DNA from: Bacilli bacterium
GTDB lineage: Bacteria > Bacillota_I > Bacilli_A > RFN20 > CAG-826
DNA length: 33,773 nt
Reading direction: 5' to 3'
Assembly: GCA_024408105.1 (NCBI GenBank)
Contig: JAKSVG010000008.1
Location: 1 to 33,773, forward strand
Shown one piece after another: positions 17,931 to 24,373 of the stretch; within the stretch, counting starts at the first letter, position 1, and each line of letters opens with the position of its first letter. The notes below the pieces were generated by a model. The model worked only from the letters and a program-made list of their open reading frames with translations, was not told the DNA's origin and did not search any database. A program made the translations under genes and the position numbers.

Positions 17931-18628
17931 AACGAGATTTATTAATTAATTATTTGACTACTGAATTAAATATTTCATCTTATGATGAAATTGTTTCTAA
18001 ATTTTCAATGTTTGAAAAACTTCTTCTCGAGTGGAATGAAAAATTTAATTTAACTGCTATCACTGATGAAGACGGAATACTTGAAAAACATTTTATTGAT
18101 TCAATCGTTTTAAATAAATATTTAAAACTTGATGGAATGAAATTATGCGATATTGGTACAGGAGCAGGTTTCCCAGGAATCCCTTTAGCAATTTTAAATC
18201 GAAATTTATCAGTCACATTGGTTGAAAGTAACGGCAAAAGAATAAAATTTCTTCAAGAAGTTAAAAAGCAATTATCTTTAGAAAATGTTGAAATAATTCA
18301 ATCTAGATCTGAAGAATTAAAACTTAACGAACATTTTGACATTGTTTGCGCTAGAGCGGTTACTGAACTCAATGTTCTCTTAGAAATTACTATGCATTTA
18401 ATTAAAGTTAATGGTCTTTTAGTGGCTTATAAACTCTTTGATGTTGAAGATGAAGTAAAACACGCTGAACATGCTCTGCATGTATTAGATGCAAAGATTT
18501 CTTCTTTAAATAAATATTCATTGCCATTAACAGGTATAAATAGATGTTTAGTTCTTGTTAAAAAATATGGCAAAACAAAGAAAAAATATCCTCGTCAATA
18601 TAGCGAAATATGTAAATCACCTTTATAG
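17927..18628 (+). CDS. rsmG: 16S rRNA (guanine-N7) methyltransferase RsmG
   Basis: RsmG methylates G527 (E. coli numbering) of 16S rRNA with S-adenosylmethionine. The cofactor motif is CDIGTGAGFPGIPLAI near residue 76, preceded by EWNEKFNLTAI and followed by VESNGKRIKFL and CARAVTEL. Length is 233. It overlaps mnmG by 4 nt, the usual gidA-gidB pairing, and closes the suf-mnmG-rsmG operon. There is no hairpin terminator directly behind it; instead the promoter of the ribU riboswitch overlaps its last codons. Confidence 0.95.
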   Translation: MKRDLLINYLTTELNISSYDEIVSKFSMFEKLLLEWNEKFNLTAITDEDGILEKHFIDSIVLNKYLKLDGMKLCDIGTGAGFPGIPLAILNRNLSVTLVESNGKRIKFLQEVKKQLSLENVEIIQSRSEELKLNEHFDIVCARAVTELNVLLEITMHLIKVNGLLVAYKLFDVEDEVKHAEHALHVLDAKISSLNKYSLPLTGINRCLVLVKKYGKTKKKYPRQYSEICKSPL

Positions 18629-18639
18629 TGTGATATAAT
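18611..18639 (+). promoter_or_regulatory. extended -10 promoter of ribU
   Basis: TGATATAAT (18631-18639) is a perfect extended -10 (TGn plus TATAAT). The -35 position (TGTAAA, 18611-18616) is weak, as expected for this promoter type. The predicted transcript begins just before the FMN aptamer. Confidence 0.65.
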
Positions 18640-18644
18640 TAATT

Positions 18645-18750
18645 TGTTTCAGGGCAAGGTGAAATTCCTTACCGGTGGTAAACCCCGCGCGCCGAAAGGC
18701 TGATCTAGTGAAATTCTAGAGGCGACAGTAAAGTCTGGATGAAAGAAACA
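18645..18750 (+). ncRNA. FMN riboswitch (RFN element)
   Basis: All conserved RFN blocks are visible in order: AGGGCAAGGTGAAATTCC, ACCGGTGGTAAACCCCGC, GCCGAAAGGCTGATC, a short variable hairpin (CTAG/CTAG), GGCGACAGTAAAGTCTGGAT and the closing GAAAGAAACA. The P1 stem pairs TGTTTC (18645-18650) with GAAACA (18745-18750). It precedes a riboflavin transporter, the standard target. FMN binding is expected to lower ribU expression through the hairpin that follows. Confidence 0.96.
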
Positions 18751-18767
18751 TTATTATTTTGTTTTAA

Positions 18768-18791
18768 GCCCTGAAGAAAGGGCATTTTTTT
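18768..18791 (+). terminator. riboswitch expression platform: terminator / ribosome-site sequestering hairpin
   Basis: GCCCT (18768-18772) pairs with AGGGC (18779-18783), followed by A and seven Ts reaching the ribU ATG at 18792. The 3' arm contains AAAGGG, the only ribosome-site-like sequence, 9 nt before the ATG. GCCCTG (18768-18773) is also perfectly complementary to CAGGGC (18650-18655) at the base of the aptamer, the expected antiterminator pairing when FMN is absent. Confidence 0.85.
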
Positions 18792-19490
18792 ATGGAAATA
18801 ACACATGCAATTGTTCTTGGAGTAATGATTGTTTTGTGGTTTATTGCATTCTTAAAAGTTTTTTACGACACAAAAAGAAAAGGACAATCTACAAGTTTAA
18901 CTCGTAGGCTTGTTAGAATTGCAGTTTTTGGAGCAATTTCAGCTATATTATATTGTGTTCCAATATTAAAATTCCCTGTCCCTATATTTCCACAATTTCT
19001 TGAGTTTCATTTTGATGAGATTCCTGCTTTTATAGCTGGTTTTGCTTATGGCCCGTTATCAGCAATTGGAGTATTGCTTGTTAAGACTCTTATTAAATTA
19101 CCGTTAACCTCAACACTTTGTGTTGGTGAATTATCGGATCTTCTTTTTTCAGCAGCCTTTATCATTCCTGCTTCATTAATTTATAAATATCATCGTAATA
19201 TTAAAGGCGCATTAGTAGGTTTGGGTACAGGATTAGTTTTTCAATTACTATTTTCTATCATCGGAAATATTTATGTAATGGTTCCGTTTTATATGTTTAT
19301 GTTTAATATGTCTAGTCAACAATTGTTATCGATTTGTCAACTTGCAAATCCTGCAATAAAAGATGTTGGTTGGACATATGGATTATTTGCGGTTCTTCCG
19401 TTTAATTTAATCAAGGATGCAATAGTTATAATCGTTACAATTTTAGTGTATAAATCAACGCATAGATTTATAGACAAATTGCAAGCATAA
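18792..19490 (+). CDS. ribU: riboflavin ECF transporter substrate-binding subunit RibU
   Basis: RibU is the membrane S component that binds riboflavin and docks on the shared energy-coupling (EcfAA'T) module. The protein is 232 residues with about six hydrophobic segments. FPQFLEFHFDEIPAFIAGFA near residue 70 is the RibU signature, and FGAISAILYCVPIL and FNLIKDAIVIIV fit the family. An extra N-terminal hydrophobic segment (residues 5-25) precedes the core. The ATG follows directly on the T-run of the riboswitch hairpin. The FMN aptamer upstream independently supports the substrate. Confidence 0.95.
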   Translation: MEITHAIVLGVMIVLWFIAFLKVFYDTKRKGQSTSLTRRLVRIAVFGAISAILYCVPILKFPVPIFPQFLEFHFDEIPAFIAGFAYGPLSAIGVLLVKTLIKLPLTSTLCVGELSDLLFSAAFIIPASLIYKYHRNIKGALVGLGTGLVFQLLFSIIGNIYVMVPFYMFMFNMSSQQLLSICQLANPAIKDVGWTYGLFAVLPFNLIKDAIVIIVTILVYKSTHRFIDKLQA

Positions 19491-19494
19491 AAAA

Positions 19495-19511
19495 ACCGTC
19501 CAAAGGACGGT
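19495..19511. terminator. bidirectional terminator between ribU and ferredoxin
   Basis: ACCGTCC (19495-19501) pairs with GGACGGT (19505-19511) around AAA. ATTTTA follows on the plus strand and a run of seven Ts on the minus strand, so it is strongest for the ferredoxin transcript and also ends ribU. Confidence 0.88.
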
Positions 19512-19529
19512 ATTTTAATACAATTTTAA

Positions 19530-19700
19530 TTATTCAACTTCGATTGCACCGAATGGACATTCAAAGCCTAATTCTCCTTCAACTTCTTGAACAACTGCTT
19601 TTGCGTGTCCTTCATCATCGAATTCGAATACATCTGGTCTTGAACCGACACAAAGTCCACAAGAACCACATGCTTCTGGGTTAACTTTTACTTTTGGCAT
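19530..19700 (-). CDS. fer: 4Fe-4S ferredoxin
   Basis: This 56-residue protein begins MPKVKVNPEACGSCGLC and has C11, C14 and C17 in CxxCxxC spacing plus C48 in FECPFGA, the ligand set of single-cluster [4Fe-4S] ferredoxins of the Bacillus Fer type. The sequence between is acidic, as expected of a soluble low-potential electron carrier. GGAGGA ends 6 nt before the ATG, and an excellent promoter lies just upstream. It is monocistronic and shares a terminator with ribU. Its likely cluster source is the suf operon 3 kb away. The electron partners are not in the window. Confidence 0.93.
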   Translation of the reverse strand: MPKVKVNPEACGSCGLCVGSRPDVFEFDDEGHAKAVVQEVEGELGFECPFGAIEVE

Positions 19701-19721
19701 GACAAATCCTCCAATGCATTT

Positions 19722-19750
19722 ATTATAATTAACTAGTTAAAACGTTTCAA
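19722..19750 (-). promoter_or_regulatory. ferredoxin promoter
   Basis: On the minus strand TTGAAA (19750-19745), 17 nt, TATAAT (19727-19722): one of the best vegetative promoter matches in the window, consistent with high expression of a small ferredoxin. Confidence 0.8.
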
Positions 19751-19766
19751 TATAGATATTAAATTC

Positions 19767-19808
19767 TTAAAAAATTTCATACTTTGTATTAGAATATAAA
19801 AGTATAAA
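19767..19808 (+). promoter_or_regulatory. candidate promoters of the 111-residue orphan and cmk
   Basis: TTAAAA (19767-19772), 17 nt, TAGAAT (19790-19795) would give a leader of about 13 nt. A second -10-like TATAAA at 19803-19808 would start the transcript at the ATG itself (19815). No ribosome site is present in either case. Confidence 0.45.
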
Positions 19809-19814
19809 ATTCAT

Positions 19815-20150
19815 ATGGCAGAAACAAGAGTAGAAAAATATAAGGCTTATCGTGAAGAAATTCAGAATTTATCTTCAGATTCTGATCTTACTACACAGAA
19901 GAAAACATCTGATCGAGTGAATAAACTTTTAGAAAGCCAAGAAGGTGTTTCATCTAGAAATGAATCGTTATCTTTAGATGAAATGATTAATGCCTATGAA
20001 ATTTATGATAAAGGAATCGATTCTGAAGAATCTCCTTTATTAGTAAAGGCGAAAAGAAAACATACATATGTTTTAGTTTCTCTAATAACTTGCTTTGTTC
20101 TTATTGGATTAACTATTATATTTGCTATCATGGCCTTTGGAGGAAAATAA
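19815..20150 (+). CDS. tail-anchored small protein of unknown function
   Basis: I do not recognise this 111-residue protein. Residues 1-82 are hydrophilic, rich in Ser, Glu and Lys, and probably helical (ETRVEKYKAYREEIQNLSS). Residues 85-107 form one membrane segment (YVLVSLITCFVLIGLTII) with a basic stretch KAKRKH just before it, so the N-terminal part is predicted to be cytoplasmic and the protein tail-anchored. No Shine-Dalgarno precedes the ATG; the promoter is very close. It is followed by cmk after one base, with cmk's ribosome site inside its last codons, so the two are cotranscribed. Coding quality looks good: the frame is closed at both ends and tightly packed. Function unknown. Confidence 0.7.
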   Translation: MAETRVEKYKAYREEIQNLSSDSDLTTQKKTSDRVNKLLESQEGVSSRNESLSLDEMINAYEIYDKGIDSEESPLLVKAKRKHTYVLVSLITCFVLIGLTIIFAIMAFGGK

Positions 20151-20151
20151 A

Positions 20152-20817
20152 ATGAAAAAAGTTGTTGTTGCAATTGACGGACCAGCCGCTGCTGGAAAAT
20201 CAACAGTTTCAAAAGCTGTCGCTAAAATCCTTGGTTATACATATATTGATACCGGTGCAATGTATCGTGCTTTCACAAGTTATATATTGGATAAGGGAGT
20301 TGATCCAAAAAATGAGAGCGAATGTGTAAAACTTATTCCTGAAGTTAGCATTAATCTATATCCTGATGGAAAAGTTATGTGTTCAGGAAAAGATGTCACA
20401 CGTGTTATTCGTGAACCTCTTGTAAGTAGCAATGTTAGCTACATTGCATCATATAAAGATATTCGTTTAGCTTTAGTTGAACTCCAAAGAAAAATGGCTG
20501 GAGAACAATCTGTCGTAATGGATGGAAGAGATATTGGAACTTATGTTCTTCCTAATGCTGATGTAAAGATTTTTATGGTTGCCTCTGTTAAAGAAAGAGC
20601 AGATAGGCGTTATAAAGAAAACATGGAAAAAGGCATTGCATGTACTTATGAAGAAATTGTTGCCGATGTTGAAAAACGTGATCGAATTGATTCTTCAAGA
20701 GCCTTCGCGCCTTTAAAGCCTGCCGAGGATTCAATTAGACTTGATACTTCAAATATTAATATTGATGAATCAATTGCAGCTGTTTTAAAAATTATCAGAG
20801 ATAAAGTTGGAGAATAA
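20152..20817 (+). CDS. cmk: cytidylate kinase
   Basis: Cmk phosphorylates CMP and dCMP. The P-loop is IDGPAAAGKSTVSKAVAK at residues 8-25, YIDTGAMYRA is the nucleotide-monophosphate site, VMDGRDIGTYVLP and RADRRYKE complete the family pattern. Length is 221. The start is ATG 20152 with GGAGG about 8 nt upstream; an earlier in-frame ATG at 20122 lies before the ribosome site. The cmk-der-hup order is known from other Bacillota. The spacer to der is only 2 nt. Confidence 0.96.
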   Translation: MKKVVVAIDGPAAAGKSTVSKAVAKILGYTYIDTGAMYRAFTSYILDKGVDPKNESECVKLIPEVSINLYPDGKVMCSGKDVTRVIREPLVSSNVSYIASYKDIRLALVELQRKMAGEQSVVMDGRDIGTYVLPNADVKIFMVASVKERADRRYKENMEKGIACTYEEIVADVEKRDRIDSSRAFAPLKPAEDSIRLDTSNINIDESIAAVLKIIRDKVGE

Positions 20818-20819
20818 CA

Positions 20820-22127
20820 GTGTCACTTCCAGTTGTTGCATTAATAGGTAGTCCTAACGTTGGTAAGTCCACAATTTTTAATCGTATTATTGGTCAAAGG
20901 CGATCTATTATTGATGATCAACCTGGCGTAACAAGAGATAGATTATACGAGACAACATCTTGGTTAGGAAAAGAATTTCGCTTAATTGACACTGGCGGAA
21001 TTGAAACTGCTAATAGACCGTTTCAGGAGCAAATTAGAATACAAGCGCAATTGGCTATAGATGAAGCAGATGTAATTGTTTTCTTGTGTGATTCTCGTAG
21101 AGGCGTGTCAAACGACGATCGATTAATCGCAAAAATGCTTTATAAGTGTAATAAGCCTATTATTCTTGCTGTAAATAAAATCGATAATAATAATTTAGCT
21201 TTATCCATCAGTGAATTTTATAGCCTTGGTTTGGGTGAGCCAATTCCTGTTAGTGGAGAACACGGAATCGGAATAGGTGATATTCTTGATTTAATTATCA
21301 AAAATATTCCCGAAAAAGAAGATGAGAAATATGATGATTCAATTACTTTTTCATTAATTGGAAGACCTAATGTTGGCAAATCTTCATTAGTGAATGCTTT
21401 GTTAAATAAAGAAAGAGTTATTGTTTCCGATATTGTTGGGACAACAAGAGACTCAGTTGATACTCCTTTTACAAAAGATGGCAAAAATTACGTCGTTATT
21501 GATACGGCTGGATTGAAAAAACGTGGAAAAATTTACGAAAGTATCGATAAATTTTCTGCCTTAAGAGCATTGTCTGCTATCGATAGAAGCGAAATTGTAT
21601 TATTTGTAATCGATGCTTCTGAAGGTATTTTAGAACAAGATAAACACGTTGTGGGCTACGCAGTAGAAAAGAAAAAAGGAATAATTATTGTTGTTAATAA
21701 ATGGGATAAGATTAAAAAAGAGCAAAACACTCAAGTAGAGTTCGAAAAGAAAATTAGAAAAGAATTTCAATTTCTTGAATATGCTCCTATTGTGTTTACG
21801 TCTGCCCTAACAAAATCTAAAGTTGATAAAATTTATGATTTAATTGATCGAGTTCATCAAGCATATGATACGCACATACCAACTAGTGTTTTAAATGATG
21901 TATTGCAAGATGCTCAGACGATGAATGAAGCTCCAGAATTTAATCATGGTAGATTAAAAATCTATTTTGCAAATCAGGCAAACAGTTGCCCGCCTACATT
22001 CGTTTTATTCGTGAATAAACCTAAATATGCTCATTTTTCTTATATGAGATATCTCGAAAATAGGCTTAGAGATGCCTTTGATTTAGATGGAACTCCAATT
22101 GAAATTGTTCTTAGAGAACGTGTATAA
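20820..22127 (+). CDS. der: ribosome-assembly GTPase Der (EngA)
   Basis: Der has two consecutive GTPase domains that act in 50S subunit maturation. Domain 1: GSPNVGKSTIF near residue 9, GVTRDR switch, DTGG, NKID. Domain 2: GRPNVGKSSLV near residue 180, GTTRDS, DTAG, NKWD. A KH-like C-terminal domain follows (about residues 350-435). The start is GTG at 20820, supported by GGAG with a 7-nt spacer. Length 435 is standard. The last codons, including the stop, overlap the hup promoter. Confidence 0.97.
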   Translation: MSLPVVALIGSPNVGKSTIFNRIIGQRRSIIDDQPGVTRDRLYETTSWLGKEFRLIDTGGIETANRPFQEQIRIQAQLAIDEADVIVFLCDSRRGVSNDDRLIAKMLYKCNKPIILAVNKIDNNNLALSISEFYSLGLGEPIPVSGEHGIGIGDILDLIIKNIPEKEDEKYDDSITFSLIGRPNVGKSSLVNALLNKERVIVSDIVGTTRDSVDTPFTKDGKNYVVIDTAGLKKRGKIYESIDKFSALRALSAIDRSEIVLFVIDASEGILEQDKHVVGYAVEKKKGIIIVVNKWDKIKKEQNTQVEFEKKIRKEFQFLEYAPIVFTSALTKSKVDKIYDLIDRVHQAYDTHIPTSVLNDVLQDAQTMNEAPEFNHGRLKIYFANQANSCPPTFVLFVNKPKYAHFSYMRYLENRLRDAFDLDGTPIEIVLRERV

Positions 22128-22128
22128 T
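22099..22128 (+). promoter_or_regulatory. hup promoter inside the der 3' end
   Basis: TTGAAA (22099-22104), 18 nt, TATAAT (22123-22128). The der stop TAA is part of the -10 box. This gives hup its own transcript start near 22135, with GGAG (22141-22144) 8 nt from the ATG. Confidence 0.75.
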
Positions 22129-22152
22129 AAATTTATAAATGGAGACTAGTAT

Positions 22153-22425
22153 ATGAATAAAGCAGAATTAATTCAAATTGTTAGCGAAAGAGTTGATGTT
22201 GCTCATAGCGATACCGAAATGGTTATCGAGGAATTTCTTAGTTTGATTGAAAAATCAATTATTAAAGGAGAAGATGTTAAACTTTCTGGTTTTGGTGTGT
22301 TCGAAAAGAAACAACGAAAAGAAAGAAAAGGAACAAACCCTTCTGATGGAAGGCACATTATTATTCCTGCTAGTTCAACTATTTCATTTAGACCTTCGAA
22401 GAATTTCAAGGCGAAAGTTAACTAA
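22153..22425 (+). CDS. hup: HU-family DNA-binding protein
   Basis: HU is the small nucleoid protein that bends and wraps DNA as a dimer. The 90-residue sequence has the helical dimerisation part at residues 1-45 (MNKAELIQIVSERVDVAHS) and the beta-arm region GFGVFEKKQRKERKGTNPSD, then IIIPASSTISFRPSKNFK, the canonical C-terminus. No extension or special domain is present. It has a dedicated strong promoter and a terminator right behind it, in keeping with abundant monocistronic expression. Confidence 0.95.
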   Translation: MNKAELIQIVSERVDVAHSDTEMVIEEFLSLIEKSIIKGEDVKLSGFGVFEKKQRKERKGTNPSDGRHIIIPASSTISFRPSKNFKAKVN

Positions 22426-22426
22426 T

Positions 22427-22452
22427 AGAGGCTTAAAGCCTCTTTTGTTTTT
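22427..22452 (+). terminator. hup terminator abutting the cca start codon
   Basis: AGAGGC (22427-22432) pairs with GCCTCT (22438-22443) around TTAAA, followed by TTTGTTTTT. The next gene's ATG begins at 22453, the very next base after the T-tract. Confidence 0.85.
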
Positions 22453-23067
22453 ATGAATAAAAACATATTCGATAAAGTTGCGAACCTATTTAATCAAAAT
22501 GGGTATCGTTTATATATGGTTGGTGGGGCAACTAGAGACTATCTTTTAGAACGTCCAATTTTAGACTACGACTTTGTTAGCGATGCCACTCCTGATGAAA
22601 TGAAGAAATTTTTGTTAGATGCAGATTTTACATTTTCTAGATTTGGCACGGTTAGGATAAAAGTTAATGGAGTAAAGGTTGACATCACAACTTTAAGAAT
22701 TGAAAGCGATTATGTTGACTATCGTCATCCAGGAAAAGTTATTTTTACTAAGTCGATAAAAGATGACTATGTTAGAAGAGATTTCACCATAAATGCAATT
22801 TATATGGATGAAGAGTACAACATCATTGATTACTGCAATGGATTAAATGATTTAAATTCTAAAATAATTCGTTTCATTGGCGACCCTGATAAACGCATTA
22901 AAGAAGATCCATTAAGAATTTTGCGAGCAGAAAGATTTGAAAAGAAATTAGGATTTAAAATTGAAGATGAAACATTTAAAGCAATCGAAAGAAATAGACA
23001 TCTTATCGACGAATTGAATCCTCTAAAAATTAAAGCCGAATTAGAAAAAATGAAAAATGAGTTTTAA
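22453..23067 (+). CDS. short CCA-adding enzyme / poly(A) polymerase-type nucleotidyltransferase
   Basis: The protein carries the class II tRNA nucleotidyltransferase head: GGATRDYLL near residue 24, the metal-binding pair D38/D40 in LDYDF, VDITTLRIES, VRRDFTINAIYM near 108, and EDPLRILRAERF near 151, the amino-acid template motif that reads ATP and CTP. It then stops after the first neck helices at 204 residues, where family members usually reach about 400; the body and tail domains that hold the tRNA are absent. The stop is clean and dnaD follows after 32 nt, with no frame that continues the family. No ribosome site precedes the ATG, which sits directly on the hup terminator. It may be a minimal CCA enzyme, a specialised A- or CC-adding enzyme, or a poly(A) polymerase. 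Confidence 0.82.
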   Translation: MNKNIFDKVANLFNQNGYRLYMVGGATRDYLLERPILDYDFVSDATPDEMKKFLLDADFTFSRFGTVRIKVNGVKVDITTLRIESDYVDYRHPGKVIFTKSIKDDYVRRDFTINAIYMDEEYNIIDYCNGLNDLNSKIIRFIGDPDKRIKEDPLRILRAERFEKKLGFKIEDETFKAIERNRHLIDELNPLKIKAELEKMKNEF

Positions 23068-23084
23068 TAAAACTCTAATTAAGA

Positions 23085-23090
23085 TAAAAT
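23085..23090 (+). promoter_or_regulatory. possible -10 box of dnaD, leaderless spacing
   Basis: TAAAAT ends 9 nt before the dnaD ATG, so a transcript would begin about 3 nt upstream of the start codon. The -35 position is poor (TTTTAA). No ribosome site is visible, which fits a leaderless message but does not prove it. Confidence 0.35.
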
Positions 23091-23099
23091 AAATACACT

Positions 23100-23744
23100 A
23101 TGTCAGTTATACAAATGGAAGCATTAGACTTCCGCTACCTACTTCTTGAATATTACAAAAAGCTAAAAATTAGTGAAAGTGAATTAGCGGTTATTTTAAT
23201 GATTGACCATTTGCTAAATCAAAAAAATAATTTGATAACACCAGACATGCTTTCATTGAAAATGAATCTTTCAAGTAAGGAACTTGATAAGATTTTAGTT
23301 TCTTTAATCGAAAGAAATTTTTTGGTTTATGAAGTTGGTAAGAAAATCAAAGTATCATTAAAACCTCTTCAAAAGAAACTATATAATACTTTTCAAGTTG
23401 CTTTAGCAAAAGAACAAGAAAATGTATCTAATGAAAGAAAAGCTGCTGCTTTGAACAATATTTATGAAGTTTTTGAAAAAGAACTAAAAAGAACATTGTC
23501 TCCTCTTGAATTTGCCCTTATTGGAGAATGGGTTAATGATGGTTTTAGTGACGAAGTAATCATTGCCGCATTCAATGAAGCAATATCAAAAGGTAAAAAA
23601 TCTTTAAAAAGCGTTGATAAAATTCTTGTTCAATGGAAAGTCAGAGACGATATTGAAAAAGAAGGAATATCTAATGTCAAAGAAGTTTGGGACGATGATA
23701 TTGAGAAGACAATCGAAATTGCTAAAGCAAAATGGATTGATTAA
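23100..23744 (+). CDS. dnaD: DnaD-family replication initiation protein
   Basis: DnaD helps remodel DNA and load the replicative helicase in low-GC Gram-positives. The N-terminal winged-helix part spans about residues 1-100 (LSSKELDKILVSLIERNFL). The C-terminal DnaD/DnaB2 domain includes LSPLEFALIGEWVNDGFSD and EAISKGKKSLKSVDKIL, followed by a tail with VWDDDIE. Length is 214. It is placed directly before nth with a one-base overlap, the same order as in Bacillus. The start has no ribosome site; a -10-like box lies 9 nt upstream. Confidence 0.92.
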   Translation: MSVIQMEALDFRYLLLEYYKKLKISESELAVILMIDHLLNQKNNLITPDMLSLKMNLSSKELDKILVSLIERNFLVYEVGKKIKVSLKPLQKKLYNTFQVALAKEQENVSNERKAAALNNIYEVFEKELKRTLSPLEFALIGEWVNDGFSDEVIIAAFNEAISKGKKSLKSVDKILVQWKVRDDIEKEGISNVKEVWDDDIEKTIEIAKAKWID

Positions 23745-24373
23745 TGACTATTAAAAAAGAAATTTTATTTAATTATTTAGATGAGTTATATCCAAATGCT
23801 CATTGCGAATTAAATTATTCTAAAGATTATGAACTATTGATAGCGATTATGCTTTCTGCTCAAACAACAGATAAAGCAGTTAACAAGGCAACCGCTATTT
23901 TGTTTAATAAGTATCCAACACTTATCGATTTAAAAAATGCAGATATTAATGATATTGAAAAATGCATTTCTTTTCTTGGAATGTATAAAAATAAGGCTAA
24001 GCATATAATTGGAATTGCCACAATAATTATTGATAAGTTTTCTGGTGTAGTTCCTACAAATGAATCAGATTTAATATCACTTCCAGGCGTTGGAAATAAG
24101 ACCAAGAACTGTTACTTAGCAGAGTGGTGCAACAAGCCTCTTTTGGCAGTTGATACCCACGTTCAAAGAATAAGTAAAAGATTAAAAATCGTTAGCCAAA
24201 AAGACGATCCTAAAGCAATAGAAGAAAAACTGATGAAGTTTATTCCAAACGATAGATTAATAAAAACAAACCACCAATTAATATGGTTTGGTAGATATTT
24301 CTGTAAAGCTATATCCCCAAATTGTAAAAACTGCAAAATATGCGAGTTTTGCAAAGAAAAAAATATTATTTAA
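23744..24373 (+). CDS. nth: endonuclease III
   Basis: Nth removes oxidised pyrimidines and cuts the abasic site. The helix-hairpin-helix is LPGVGNKTKN, with the catalytic Lys in it, and the catalytic Asp is in LAVDTHVQRIS. Four Cys with spacing C-x6-C-x2-C-x5-C near the C-terminus (KAISPNCKNCKICEFC) hold a [4Fe-4S] cluster, a likely product of the suf system in this window. Length is 209. It overlaps dnaD by one base and its last 8 bases overlap the 3' end of the convergent recU. Confidence 0.95.
   Translation: MTIKKEILFNYLDELYPNAHCELNYSKDYELLIAIMLSAQTTDKAVNKATAILFNKYPTLIDLKNADINDIEKCISFLGMYKNKAKHIIGIATIIIDKFSGVVPTNESDLISLPGVGNKTKNCYLAEWCNKPLLAVDTHVQRISKRLKIVSQKDDPKAIEEKLMKFIPNDRLIKTNHQLIWFGRYFCKAISPNCKNCKICEFCKEKNII

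Noticed and set aside
22453-23100. Frameshift or pseudogene explanation for the short CCA-type protein
   Set aside because: I looked for a continuing body domain in the other frames; the 32-nt gap ends at dnaD, so there is no room for a broken second half.
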